Part shown: in pieces, positions 13,450 to 19,160 of the stretch | Position numbering within the stretch: position 1 is the first letter of the stretch | Layout of the letters: each line of letters starts with the position of its first letter | IMG/VR virus record: IMGVR_UViG_3300029787_000212 | Coordinates: 1-31,400 of that record | Origin: a virus | Reading direction: 5' to 3' (one strand) | Length of the DNA stretch: 31,400 nucleotides | The notes under the pieces: generated by a model | Databases searched by the model: none | The model's input: the letters and a program-made list of their open reading frames with translations, nothing else | Told to the model about the DNA's origin: nothing | Program-made: the position numbers and the translations under genes

Positions 13450-13476
13450 TTGACATCTTAATATAAATAGTAAATA
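13450..13476 (+). promoter_or_regulatory. Divergent promoter for recombination unit
   Basis: TTGACA at 13450-13455 is a perfect -35. A -10 could be TAAATA at 13471-13476 (15-base spacer). TATAAA at 13462-13467 is a better hexamer but too close to it. With the first choice transcription would begin within a few bases of the exonuclease ATG at 13485. Confidence 0.5.
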
Positions 13477-13484
13477 AGTTGTCT

Positions 13485-14414
13485 ATGCCAGAAAGGTTTA
13501 TAGATGAAGCTTGGATTAAAGGGGATTTCAAGAAAGCAACCATATCAGCAAGTCAATCAGCTTTAAGTGATTGGGTTTGGTTTTTAAAATATCCTTTTTC
13601 TCTTTACGCAAAATTCAAAAAACAGAAACCAAGCATTAGTTTTCATGCTGGGACAAAAGTACACCATTATTTTCAACAAATTATACAAAAGAAAATGAAG
13701 ATAGAAGATGTGCAGCAAGATTTTAATAAATCAATAATTGAAATTGATTTAAGTGAAAAAGAAAAAGCAAAAGCTAATTTTATAAAAGAAAGAATTATTC
13801 AATATGTGCAAAATCATATCAATGCACTTATAGAAATATCTAATAACGCACATCTTGATAAATGGAATTGTGAATTATTTTTTAGTGAGTGGTATGATGA
13901 AAAATATTTTAGCAAACATCTAGGTATAGAAACAGAATTATATGTAGATTGTGCCTCTGAATTTTTACAAAAACTATCTGAACATAAAAATAGATTTGGT
14001 TCAGTATATAAATATAAAGATAAAAAAGGTAATTCTACTTGGAAATGGAGAAAGTCTCAAAAAATTAGATCACCACAATTTACACACTGCATACAAACAG
14101 CAGTATATTCAAAGTCATTACCAAATTATAAACCTCACTTAGTTTATGCTGATGAAGAAAACTACACCATATTTAATCAAGATAATTGTTATGAGTTAAG
14201 TCCAGCAGGATTAAAATACTTCTTTGAAAAATACATTCAGATCAATATTAGAAGACAAGAAATGTTAAGAATGGCAGATGGAGATATAAAAAAGTTAGCC
14301 ATGATAATTGGGATTGATTGGTCTGAAATAAGAAATAGAGAAAACAATCCTATACTTAACACTATACAAGATGAAGACATACAAAAACTAGAGGAGTTCT
14401 ATGATAGTTTGTGA
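13485..14414 (+). CDS. RecB/Cas4-like exonuclease paired with ERF
   Basis: I start at ATG 13485 (a TTG two codons earlier is in frame); the product is 309 residues. Residues 19-27 (TISASQSAL) and 54-64 (HAGTKVHHYFQ) match the helical entry and first motif of RecB-like nucleases. D155 (TELYVDC) is motif II, and Q204-TAV-Y208 fits the QxxxY motif. A clear E-x-K is missing; TWKWRKSQK (185-193) stands there. C-terminal ADEENYTIFNQDNCYELSP resembles phage nucleases next to ERF genes. It should resect DNA ends for annealing. No ribosome site precedes the ATG. Confidence 0.7.
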   Translation: MPERFIDEAWIKGDFKKATISASQSALSDWVWFLKYPFSLYAKFKKQKPSISFHAGTKVHHYFQQIIQKKMKIEDVQQDFNKSIIEIDLSEKEKAKANFIKERIIQYVQNHINALIEISNNAHLDKWNCELFFSEWYDEKYFSKHLGIETELYVDCASEFLQKLSEHKNRFGSVYKYKDKKGNSTWKWRKSQKIRSPQFTHCIQTAVYSKSLPNYKPHLVYADEENYTIFNQDNCYELSPAGLKYFFEKYIQINIRRQEMLRMADGDIKKLAMIIGIDWSEIRNRENNPILNTIQDEDIQKLEEFYDSL

Positions 14415-14568
14415 TGGTATATCACCAGAAGACATAAAAAGAATTATAAACAGTAGAGTTCTTGAAAAGCTAATCAAGGATAAAGCTAAAGAAGTTTATG
14501 ATGATGAAAAACAAAAAGAAAAAGAAGAAATCATTGGTAATGCAAAAGGAAAGGAAGGAACAATTTGA
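14401..14568 (+). CDS. Hypothetical 55-aa protein between exonuclease and ERF
   Basis: The ATG at 14401, after GAGGAG, starts a 55-residue product MIVCDGISPEDIKRIINSRV followed by a lysine/glutamate-rich helix. It overlaps the exonuclease gene by 14 bases and the ERF gene by 4 (TTGA). The conserved spacing suggests co-translation with the recombination pair and perhaps binding to one of them. No family is recognised. Confidence 0.65.
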   Translation: MIVCDGISPEDIKRIINSRVLEKLIKDKAKEVYDDEKQKEKEEIIGNAKGKEGTI

Positions 14569-15224
14569 CTAAAAATATTTATCAAAAATTAAAATCTGCT
14601 TCAGAAGAAGCAAGAATGGTTAAGAAGACAGAAAAAAAAGGTGGAATGAATTTTAATCCATTAGAGCATGACGCAGTACAAGCTGTGGCTATGGAGGTCT
14701 TAAATAAAAATGGTTTATATCCATACTGCACTTATAAAGATTTCAACATACAAGATATGTTTGTTCAAACTACTTGTAAGATGACTATTGTAGATGTAGA
14801 TAATCCAAAATCTTTTATTGAAATTGAAACTCATGCTATTGCAAAGACAGATAAATATGGTTCAGGAAATTGTATGTCTTATGCAAGAAAGTATGCTTTT
14901 TTAAATGCCTTAAATTTAAGAACAGGCATGAAAGATGATGAGGTAGAAGCAAAAGATAATGAGGATGGTTATAATGCACAACCATTATATAAAAAAAACA
15001 ACTTAACTACGACAAAAAAAAAGATTTCTTTAGATAATAAAATTGAAGCTATTGAGGTTCATTTATCATCTGAGAAACCTGATTTAACCACTACCAAAAA
15101 ATTGATAATGGAATTTAAATCAGACAATAAAAATGATTATGATGATTTTATCAAAAGCGAAATAGGTAAAAGACTTATAGTCTGTGAAAATAAGCTAACA
15201 AAACTCAAAACAAATAGGAGATAA
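14565..15224 (+). CDS. erf: ERF-family single-strand annealing protein
   Basis: A 219-residue protein starting at a TTG that overlaps the previous stop (TTGA) after AAGGAAGG. The ERF signature is clear at residues 99-118: GSGNCMSYARKYAFLNALNL, followed by a GMKDDEVEAK acidic stretch matching the usual (E/D)DDE. The N-terminal half has the LNKNGLYPYCTYKDF pattern of the fold. ERF proteins form rings on single-stranded DNA and anneal complementary strands, here probably after resection by the RecB-like nuclease, for circularisation or recombination of phage DNA. The C-terminal 80 residues are charged and variable, as in the family. Confidence 0.88.
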   Translation: MTKNIYQKLKSASEEARMVKKTEKKGGMNFNPLEHDAVQAVAMEVLNKNGLYPYCTYKDFNIQDMFVQTTCKMTIVDVDNPKSFIEIETHAIAKTDKYGSGNCMSYARKYAFLNALNLRTGMKDDEVEAKDNEDGYNAQPLYKKNNLTTTKKKISLDNKIEAIEVHLSSEKPDLTTTKKLIMEFKSDNKNDYDDFIKSEIGKRLIVCENKLTKLKTNRR

Positions 15225-15225
15225 C

Positions 15226-15420
15226 ATGGGTGATTTCGTACTAAAAGAAGGAACAGGATATATGAACAGGGATAATGAAAACCCTGATAAATTCTGGGGT
15301 TCATTTAAAGTAGATAAAGACTACAAAAAAGGTGAACAAATAAACTTAACAGAATACATCAATCGTAAAGATGATGGTAAAGAAGTTCATAAATTACAAG
15401 TTAGAAAACCAAAAGTATAA
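15226..15420 (+). CDS. Small protein of recombination unit, 64 aa
   Basis: A 64-residue protein that begins MGDFVLKEGTGYMNRDNENP and continues KFWGSFKVDKDYKKGEQINL, ending in basic strands VHKLQVRKPKV. The KEGTG...N.....W.G..KV.KDYKKGE pattern resembles small phage beta-barrel proteins of the DUF736-like kind, often found near single-strand DNA genes. A link with ssDNA handling is plausible. It starts one base after the ERF stop, with AGGAG within the ERF gene. Confidence 0.65.
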   Translation: MGDFVLKEGTGYMNRDNENPDKFWGSFKVDKDYKKGEQINLTEYINRKDDGKEVHKLQVRKPKV

Positions 15421-15430
15421 CTTGTAGTAG

Positions 15431-15486
15431 GGGTGCTGGGTCATTTTTCCTCCCTAAGGTTTACGTAAAAAAAACATTCAGCACCC
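15431..15486 (+). promoter_or_regulatory. Long-loop hairpin between recombination and secreted-protein genes
   Basis: GGGTGCTG (15431-15438) pairs perfectly with CAGCACCC (15479-15486), extendable by a G-U and an A-U pair, around a 40-nt loop containing TTTTTCCTCCC and AAAAAAAA. The right arm ends five bases before the next ATG, and no Shine-Dalgarno sequence lies there. It might be a terminator after the 64-residue gene or a translational control element for the next one. Confidence 0.5.
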
Positions 15487-15491
15487 TTCTT

Positions 15492-15719
15492 ATGAAAACT
15501 TTTTTCTTGTATTTGTTCTTCACAACATCTGCAACAAGCTATGACTTTTACAAAATAAAAGTAAAAGACTTTACGACTTGCCAAGATGCTTTAGAAAAAC
15601 ATACAAGCATTAGTTATGATGATGGAGTTATGTATAAAAACAAAAGAATATTTATGTATTATTGTAAAACAAAGGATGGACAATGGGCAAAGACGACAAT
15701 ATCAAATGGATTGATATAG
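15492..15719 (+). CDS. Small secreted protein with two cysteines, 75 aa
   Basis: The 75-residue product begins MKTFFLYLFFTTSATSYDFY, a signal peptide with likely cleavage after about residue 15-16. The mature part has two cysteines (C30 in FTTCQDAL and C58 in FMYYCKTK) placed to form a disulfide in the periplasm. The spacing resembles that of small secreted proteins at 18936-19160 and 20967-21167 in the late region. No Shine-Dalgarno sequence is seen; the start is next to a hairpin. Function unknown. Confidence 0.7.
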   Translation: MKTFFLYLFFTTSATSYDFYKIKVKDFTTCQDALEKHTSISYDDGVMYKNKRIFMYYCKTKDGQWAKTTISNGLI

Positions 15720-16021
15720 GAACTAAATTGACAAAAGAATTATTAAAAAGAAAACAAAAAGAATATGGAGACTTTGAAAGTAATGCTTACATTATAGCAA
15801 AGTTTATAAAGTCAGTGTTGGAGGTTGTTAATAAGCAAAAGTTAAAAGTACCTATAACTATTGTACCTCAACTTATGATTGTGTTAAAACTTACAAGAAC
15901 CATAGAAGATGGTAGTAAATCAACACTTCATAAACCTGACACATTTGCGGACATCAAAGGTTATTGTGATCTATTAGATGATATGGTGAAGCAAATAGAG
16001 AAAGATGAGAATGGGAAATAA
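15683..16021 (+). CDS. DUF6378/MazG-like small protein, 112 aa
   Basis: A 112-residue helical protein. LKRKQKEYGDFESNAYIIAK, then VPQLMIVLKLTRTIEDGS and HKPDTFADIKGYCDLL match phage proteins of the DUF6378 kind (K-x-YGDF...N...IA..., ...MM.LLK..R......D...DI.GY). That family looks like a reduced MazG/dUTPase-type helical fold but lacks known activity. A role in nucleotide metabolism is possible. The ATG lies within the previous gene (37-base overlap) after AAGGATGG. Confidence 0.7.
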   Translation: MGKDDNIKWIDIGTKLTKELLKRKQKEYGDFESNAYIIAKFIKSVLEVVNKQKLKVPITIVPQLMIVLKLTRTIEDGSKSTLHKPDTFADIKGYCDLLDDMVKQIEKDENGK

Positions 16022-16274
16022 AGTATTTTATAGTCCAAAAATCAAACAAATTATTGATTTTATGATAGAGTACCATAAAAAGGAACAAGCTTATCCTAGA
16101 CTAATTGAAATTGGAGAAGCTTTAAATTTATCTAAACAAAGGATTGGTATTCTTATGAAAAATGCTGTTAAGCTTGGTTTGGTCAAAGAGATGGATGTCT
16201 TTATGAGAAAGTATCATTTGACAAAATCAATTAAAAATAGTAAATTTAAAGTCAATAATTACTATGAGTTGTAA
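16005..16274 (+). CDS. Small winged-helix/LexA-N-like DNA-binding protein, 89 aa
   Basis: An 89-residue protein. Residues 10-65 read SPKIKQIIDFMIEYHKKEQA, then YPRLIEIGEALNLSKQRIGI and MKNAVKLGLVKEM: a helix, a P-x-x-x-EIG...L.LS turn-recognition helix and the link to a wing, as in the LexA N-terminal or MarR-like winged helix. It should bind DNA, perhaps as phage regulator. Two ATGs (16005 and 16011) are possible; I keep the first, after GAGAAAG. It overlaps both neighbours. Confidence 0.65.
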   Translation: MRMGNKVFYSPKIKQIIDFMIEYHKKEQAYPRLIEIGEALNLSKQRIGILMKNAVKLGLVKEMDVFMRKYHLTKSIKNSKFKVNNYYEL

Positions 16275-16485
16275 TAAGTTATCAACTTATGAAGTTGTGG
16301 TAGTTGTTGAAGAAAAATTCAACAGTGTTCAAGATGCTGTTGATAACAAAGACGCAATAGGAGAACCTGTTGTTAAAGTTGTTAATAAGAGGTTCTTGAA
16401 GTCTAACATTAAGTTGGAGGATAAACATGGACTACGATCCAAAGAGGGTAAGGGAAGCTCAGGAGAGACTGGAGAGAGCAGTTAG
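16264..16485 (+). CDS. Hypothetical 73-aa protein
   Basis: The product begins MSCNKLSTYEVVVVVEEKFN and continues SVQDAVDNKDAIGEPVVKVV, a beta-alpha-beta pattern like small ferredoxin-like folds. The C-terminus (KEGKGSSGETGESS) is low complexity and overlaps the next gene by 59 bases in another frame, where codon choice may be set by the other gene. No family is recognised. It overlaps the previous gene by 11 bases. Confidence 0.6.
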   Translation: MSCNKLSTYEVVVVVEEKFNSVQDAVDNKDAIGEPVVKVVNKRFLKSNIKLEDKHGLRSKEGKGSSGETGESS

Positions 16486-16594
16486 GGTAATGCAGAAAGC
16501 TAAAGCTCTTGTACAGAAAAAGAAAAATCAGATTGCTGTAATCAGTAATCAAATTTTATCTGAGCAAAATAAACAAATTAGAATTTCAAGCTAG
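16427..16594 (+). CDS. Basic coiled-coil micro-protein, 55 aa
   Basis: The ATG at 16427 lies six bases after a perfect GGAGG. The product begins MDYDPKRVREAQERLERAVR and continues QKAKALVQKKKNQIAVISNQ, a single long amphipathic, Lys/Arg/Gln-rich helix likely to form a coiled coil. The strong ribosome site supports it despite the 59-base overlap with the gene before. Function unknown. Confidence 0.6.
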   Translation: MDYDPKRVREAQERLERAVRVMQKAKALVQKKKNQIAVISNQILSEQNKQIRISS

Positions 16595-16647
16595 AGAGAA
16601 ATTCTAAAAACAAAAAAGGCAAACTAGAAGAAAGGAGAACTATCGCT

Positions 16648-17031
16648 ATGGCAAAATGTCAAGATAGTAAAGAAACAATCATCAGTCAGCATATAGGTAA
16701 GAAAATAAGAAGAAGAAGAATTGAGTTAGAGATGACTCAAACTGATCTTGGAAATCATCTACCTACAAGCTTTCAACAAATTCAAAAATATGAGAAAGGA
16801 ACTAATGCTGTGTCATCACCAAAGCTATTGTATTTATCATTAGCTTTGAAAGTTCCAGTGTCTTATTTCTTTGAAGGATTTGATATTGTTAAAGGTGTAA
16901 GTAATATTGCTTACAAAGATAATCCACCAGAACTGCATAGAGGTAATCAGGTAAAAAATGCAAAGTATTATCCTGATCCACAAGCAGTTGAAGATCAAGT
17001 GATTATAGAAAAGTTAGAAAAAATAATTTAA
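16648..17031 (+). CDS. XRE-family transcriptional regulator
   Basis: A 127-residue protein. Residues 16-76 form a Cro/C1-type helix-turn-helix: IGKKIRRRRIELEMTQTDLG, then SFQQIQKYEKGTNAVSSPKL and ALKVPVSYFFEGF. The FQQ(I/V)QKYEKG recognition helix and P(V)SYFFE end are typical of the alphaproteobacterial subgroup. The C-terminal 50 residues are polar and without a peptidase motif. AAAGGAGAAC precedes the ATG. It closes the second plus-strand unit and may repress or activate the early or late promoters; which sites it binds is not shown. Confidence 0.88.
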   Translation: MAKCQDSKETIISQHIGKKIRRRRIELEMTQTDLGNHLPTSFQQIQKYEKGTNAVSSPKLLYLSLALKVPVSYFFEGFDIVKGVSNIAYKDNPPELHRGNQVKNAKYYPDPQAVEDQVIIEKLEKII

Positions 17032-17038
17032 TTAATGG

Positions 17039-17078
17039 GAGTTAGGGGTGTCCTAAGAACAAGGTACACCCTTAACTC
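17039..17078 (+). terminator. Terminator-like hairpin after XRE gene
   Basis: GAGTTAGGGGTGT (17039-17051) pairs with ACACCCTTAACTC (17066-17078): 13 bp with one G-U wobble valid only as plus RNA, and a 14-nt loop. It starts 7 bases after the stop and separates convergent units (next gene ends at 17100). No T-tract follows. Confidence 0.65.
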
Positions 17079-17099
17079 AAGGTATGCACCTAAACTATA

Positions 17100-17297
17100 T
17101 TAGGTTTCTTTCTTAGGTTCAATCTCTAATTGTCTCTCCTCATCATCCTTTTTCATACAAGCATAATGAGCAGGTATTCCACCCATAAACATTACAAAAG
17201 ATTCATCAGAAACAATCATTTGATTGCAGTATTTGCAAAGACCAACATTTCTAATAATGTTTTTTTTTCTGTTCCAAGTCTTTTTACGTCTTAGCAT
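17100..17297 (-). CDS. Small zinc-binding protein (CxxC...HxxC), 65 aa
   Basis: A 65-residue protein with basic N-terminus (MLRRKKTWNRKKNIIRN). Residues 21-24 CKYC and 44-47 HYAC, separated by a 19-residue beta-rich loop with DESFVMFMGGIPA, form a likely single zinc site (C2HC). The C-terminus is acidic. It is the last gene of the late minus operon and overlaps the next gene upstream by 14 bases. Fold resembles small treble-clef or LIM-like knuckles found in phages. The role (DNA or protein binding) is unknown. Confidence 0.65.
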   Translation of the reverse strand: MLRRKKTWNRKKNIIRNVGLCKYCNQMIVSDESFVMFMGGIPAHYACMKKDDEERQLEIEPKKET

Positions 17298-17523
17298 AAT
17301 TTGGTTTTTTACCTTTTCTTGTTCTTCTTTCAGCTTTCTTTTTTCTTGATACAGCAGAAGCTCTTTGACTGGCAGACATTGATCTTACTTTTGCTATAGG
17401 CAAACATTTAGGATAGTTTCTTCTTTTCTCACCTTTACTTCTACCACATGGTGGATATGAACCATCTTTTCTTCTATTGGCAATATCAACCCACTTTTCA
17501 GATGTCCACTTTCTTAAACTCAT
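17284..17523 (-). CDS. DUF5872-like basic protein, 79 aa
   Basis: A 79-residue very basic protein. The pattern KWTSEKWVDIANRRKDGSYP, then PCGRSKGEKRRNYPKCLPIA and SMSASQRASAVSRKKKAERR follows the DUF5872 kind (W.DI...K.G.Y.PCGR......YPKC.P..K...M...Q..SAV.RK). The two cysteines and Gly/Arg turns may bind a metal or nucleic acid. The family is found in phages and in large eukaryotic viruses; its function is unknown. It overlaps both neighbours. Confidence 0.75.
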   Translation of the reverse strand: MSLRKWTSEKWVDIANRRKDGSYPPCGRSKGEKRRNYPKCLPIAKVRSMSASQRASAVSRKKKAERRTRKGKKPNYAKT

Positions 17524-17657
17524 CTTCTTTTCTTAGATTTCTTTTTACCAACTTTACCTTTACAATATTTACTAGCCCACATATTTGCGTATGCACTAGG
17601 ATATACTTTAAACTTTCTTTTGGCGGCAGCTTTACCTGCTGGACATAGTTTTGCCAT
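17520..17657 (-). CDS. 45-aa basic protein with PSAYANMWAS motif
   Basis: Minus-strand ATG at 17657 gives MAKLCPAGKAAAKRKFKVYP followed by SAYANMWASKYCKGKVGKKK and a basic end; 16 of 45 residues are Lys or Arg. The (C)P.GKAAAKRKFKVYPSAYAN.WAS.YC.GK pattern occurs, as I recall, in many marine phages and some viruses, always small and uncharacterised. Its ATG overlaps the neighbour's TAA, and its TGA overlaps the next ATG. A virion DNA-binding role is inference from charge. Confidence 0.75.
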   Translation of the reverse strand: MAKLCPAGKAAAKRKFKVYPSAYANMWASKYCKGKVGKKKSKKRR

Positions 17658-17854
17658 TATTGAAACTCCTTTAATATTTTTAATTTATCTTCGGCATCAG
17701 CTATTTTAATAATGAGTTTATCTAACTCTGTTATATGCTGGGGATGTTCACCAATGCCAACACTATTGTTGAGATATATATGAACAGTTGCATCTGCTTC
17801 TGCTATCTCTGCCTCATACTTTTTTTCTAACGCATCTAATAATGCTTTCTTCAT
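17657..17854 (-). CDS. Hypothetical helical protein, 65 aa
   Basis: A 65-residue protein made of two helices around a conserved-looking turn: MKKALLDALEKKYEAEIAEA, then NNSVGIGEHPQHITELDKLI and KIADAEDKLKIL. The NxVGIGEHP turn is distinctive, and similar proteins appear in other marine phage late regions as far as I recall. It probably folds as a helical hairpin. It is acidic, in contrast to its very basic neighbours, with which it is overlapped at both ends; it could be their partner or chaperone (inference). Confidence 0.65.
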   Translation of the reverse strand: MKKALLDALEKKYEAEIAEADATVHIYLNNSVGIGEHPQHITELDKLIIKIADAEDKLKILKEFQ

Positions 17855-17994
17855 CCTCTATGTTGCTTTTGTACCATAAATGATGCAGATTTTACAGCAC
17901 CTTTGTGGGGTTTATAAGCACCCTTCATAAGTTTATAGCCACCTTTTTTTTTCATCCAGTGAAATCCTCTAGGTGCTTTTACTGTTTTCTTCAT
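17851..17994 (-). CDS. 47-aa basic protein (GFHWMKKKGGYKLM)
   Basis: The ATG at 17994 starts MKKTVKAPRGFHWMKKKGGY followed by KLMKGAYKPHKGAVKSASFM; 14 of 47 residues are Lys or Arg and acidic residues are absent. The KAP.G.HWM....YKLM motif recurs in small proteins of pelagic phages as far as I recall. ATGA overlaps at both ends support its frame. Function unknown; nucleic-acid binding plausible from charge. Confidence 0.7.
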   Translation of the reverse strand: MKKTVKAPRGFHWMKKKGGYKLMKGAYKPHKGAVKSASFMVQKQHRG

Positions 17995-18119
17995 ACTTTT
18001 TTCTTTCTTTTTTTCTTAAGCATAGCAAAGTCTGCACCAGTTATTTTATCAAATGGTGCTGCCATTTTTGCTATCTTCATTTGTTTCTTACTATATTTTT
18101 TATTTTTACCTTTTGGCAT
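17991..18119 (-). CDS. 42-aa basic protein (AKMAAPFDKITGADF)
   Basis: The ATG at 18119 follows AAAGGAG and starts MPKGKNKKYSKKQMKIAKMA, then APFDKITGADFAMLKKKRKK; 16 of 42 residues are Lys or Arg. The central PFDKITGADFAML is the only part with fold-like character and looks conserved in similar marine phage proteins. It overlaps the next gene by 4 bases. Function unknown. Confidence 0.7.
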   Translation of the reverse strand: MPKGKNKKYSKKQMKIAKMAAPFDKITGADFAMLKKKRKKKV

Positions 18120-18151
18120 ATTATCTCCTTTGTTATTCCCTCCAACAACCC

Positions 18152-18168
18152 AGCTTAATCATTAAGCT
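18152..18168. other. Perfect palindrome between two basic micro-genes
   Basis: AGCTTAAT (18152-18159) and ATTAAGCT (18161-18168) form a perfect inverted repeat around one base. It lies between the polylysine micro-ORF and the 42-residue gene. The tight loop makes a DNA-binding site at least as likely as an RNA hairpin. Confidence 0.4.
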
Positions 18169-18172
18169 TCAC

Positions 18173-18238
18173 CTAGTATTTTTTCTTTTTTTTGTTTTTT
18201 TTCTTTTTATTTTTCTTCTTCATTTTTTTATTGTACAT
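18173..18238 (-). CDS. 21-aa polylysine micro-ORF
   Basis: An ATG at 18238, after AAAAGGAGAAACC, opens a 21-codon frame that is nearly all lysine (14 Lys, 3 Asn) between tyrosines at both ends. It sits in the gap between two conserved basic protein genes. The good ribosome site is the only evidence of expression; the run of A residues may instead be slippage-prone junk or a worn-out basic gene. Confidence 0.4.
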   Translation of the reverse strand: MYNKKMKKKNKKKKNKKKKKY

Positions 18239-18253
18239 GGTTTCTCCTTTTTA

Positions 18254-18493
18254 TTACCAGTTTTTACAGCTCCAGTACCTTGCACTGAAGACATCTTTAG
18301 CTGTAGCACATTTATGTCTTGCTCTAAAGCTCTTTCTAGCTGCTGAATTTGATTTACGAATTTTCATATTAGCATCTCCATATCTAATAATCTTTTCTCT
18401 ACCACCTTTACAGGCTTTGACTACAAATTTTTTACCACCAGACACTTGACGTTTAGGACTATTACACTTCATACTAGATTTATCTATCGCCAT
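18254..18493 (-). CDS. 79-aa basic protein (KCNSPKR...RARHKC...ARYW)
   Basis: A 79-residue basic protein with MKCNSPKRQVSGGKKFVVKA, CKGGREKIIRYGD, then ARKSFRARHKCATAKDVFSA and RYWSCKNW. The pattern KCN.P.R....K..VVKAC.GG.EKIIR.G.....KS..AR.SF.ARH.......S..YW matches a conserved small phage protein seen in T7-like cyanophage and pelagiphage genomes. Four cysteines could bind zinc. It overlaps the endolysin gene by 10 bases. I would expect it in the virion or bound to nucleic acid, as inference. Confidence 0.75.
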   Translation of the reverse strand: MAIDKSSMKCNSPKRQVSGGKKFVVKACKGGREKIIRYGDANMKIRKSNSAARKSFRARHKCATAKDVFSARYWSCKNW

Positions 18494-18936
18494 TCTATAT
18501 ATCCTTCGCCTTTATTTTTAATTAATGATTCTTTTCTGTTATCAGATTTTTTGTAAGATACATGAATCCAACCACTATCAGGTACATCCTTTATATAGTA
18601 TTCGCTTATAAGTTGATCGAAGTCAAAGTTGTTTTTTATGTGTGATGCAACCTGTCTGTTATCAAATCCTGCTATTTCAAAATCACAAGCTTCTCCTTTA
18701 CAATGTTGAGATTGCCTTGAAGATTTAATCGCCTCTGATAATTCAGGACTGCGAAATCCAGATGTAATAGTTATAGGTCTGGACTCATAATATTCTCTTA
18801 ATGGTTCTAATATGTTCTCACATATCGCCTTTAGGTTTTCTATCTGTTCTTCGTTGGGGATATTATCTATTCCCATTCTTAAAGCTGTTGATGACTTAAT
18901 CATTTCTTCAAGACTAAAATGTTTTGATAATTGCAT
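18484..18936 (-). CDS. Peptidase M15-type endolysin
   Basis: A 150-residue enzyme of the M15 (D-Ala-D-Ala carboxypeptidase/L-Ala-D-Glu peptidase) fold. The zinc ligands are H78 and D85 in SQHCKGEACDFEI and H125 in GWIHVSY, with the substrate loop ITSGFRSPELSEAI just before. The start FSLEEMIKSSTAL resembles the opening helix of phage M15_3 proteins. There is no signal peptide, so a holin is needed to reach peptidoglycan. A holin-like gene lies two genes upstream on the same strand. The C-terminal 25 residues are charged. Confidence 0.88.
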   Translation of the reverse strand: MQLSKHFSLEEMIKSSTALRMGIDNIPNEEQIENLKAICENILEPLREYYESRPITITSGFRSPELSEAIKSSRQSQHCKGEACDFEIAGFDNRQVASHIKNNFDFDQLISEYYIKDVPDSGWIHVSYKKSDNRKESLIKNKGEGYIEWR

Positions 18937-19160
18937 TATGCTCCTTTTTCTAAAGTTTTTGTATCATAGTAACAATTAAACTTTACTATAATCTCATGTT
19001 TAATTATCTCTTTTTTACCTATTTCTTCAGTTTTTTCAATAGCTTCAGTATATCCACCAATTAAACAATCATATAAATTATTAAAATGACCTATGAAATG
19101 TGGCTTCATACAATCACCAGCTATTTGACTACACATTATCATTACTAAAGCTACCTTCAT
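18936..19160 (-). CDS. Small secreted cysteine protein, 74 aa
   Basis: A 74-residue product that begins MKVALVMIMCSQIAGDCMKP, a short hydrophobic signal or anchor. Mature part has C17, C32 (NNLYDCLIGGYTEA) and C63 (VKFNCYYD). The ...YDCL...Y....I...F.CY layout resembles other small exported proteins in marine phage late regions. The ATG-TAA overlap with the endolysin gene suggests coupled expression with lysis. It may act in the periplasm, function unknown. Confidence 0.65.
   Translation of the reverse strand: MKVALVMIMCSQIAGDCMKPHFIGHFNNLYDCLIGGYTEAIEKTEEIGKKEIIKHEIIVKFNCYYDTKTLEKGA

Noticed and set aside
17448-18449. Several plus-strand frames rich in Phe, Leu and Ser
   Set aside because: They are mirror images of A-rich codons of the basic minus-strand genes; no ribosome sites, and the minus frames have overlapping starts/stops and recognisable motifs.
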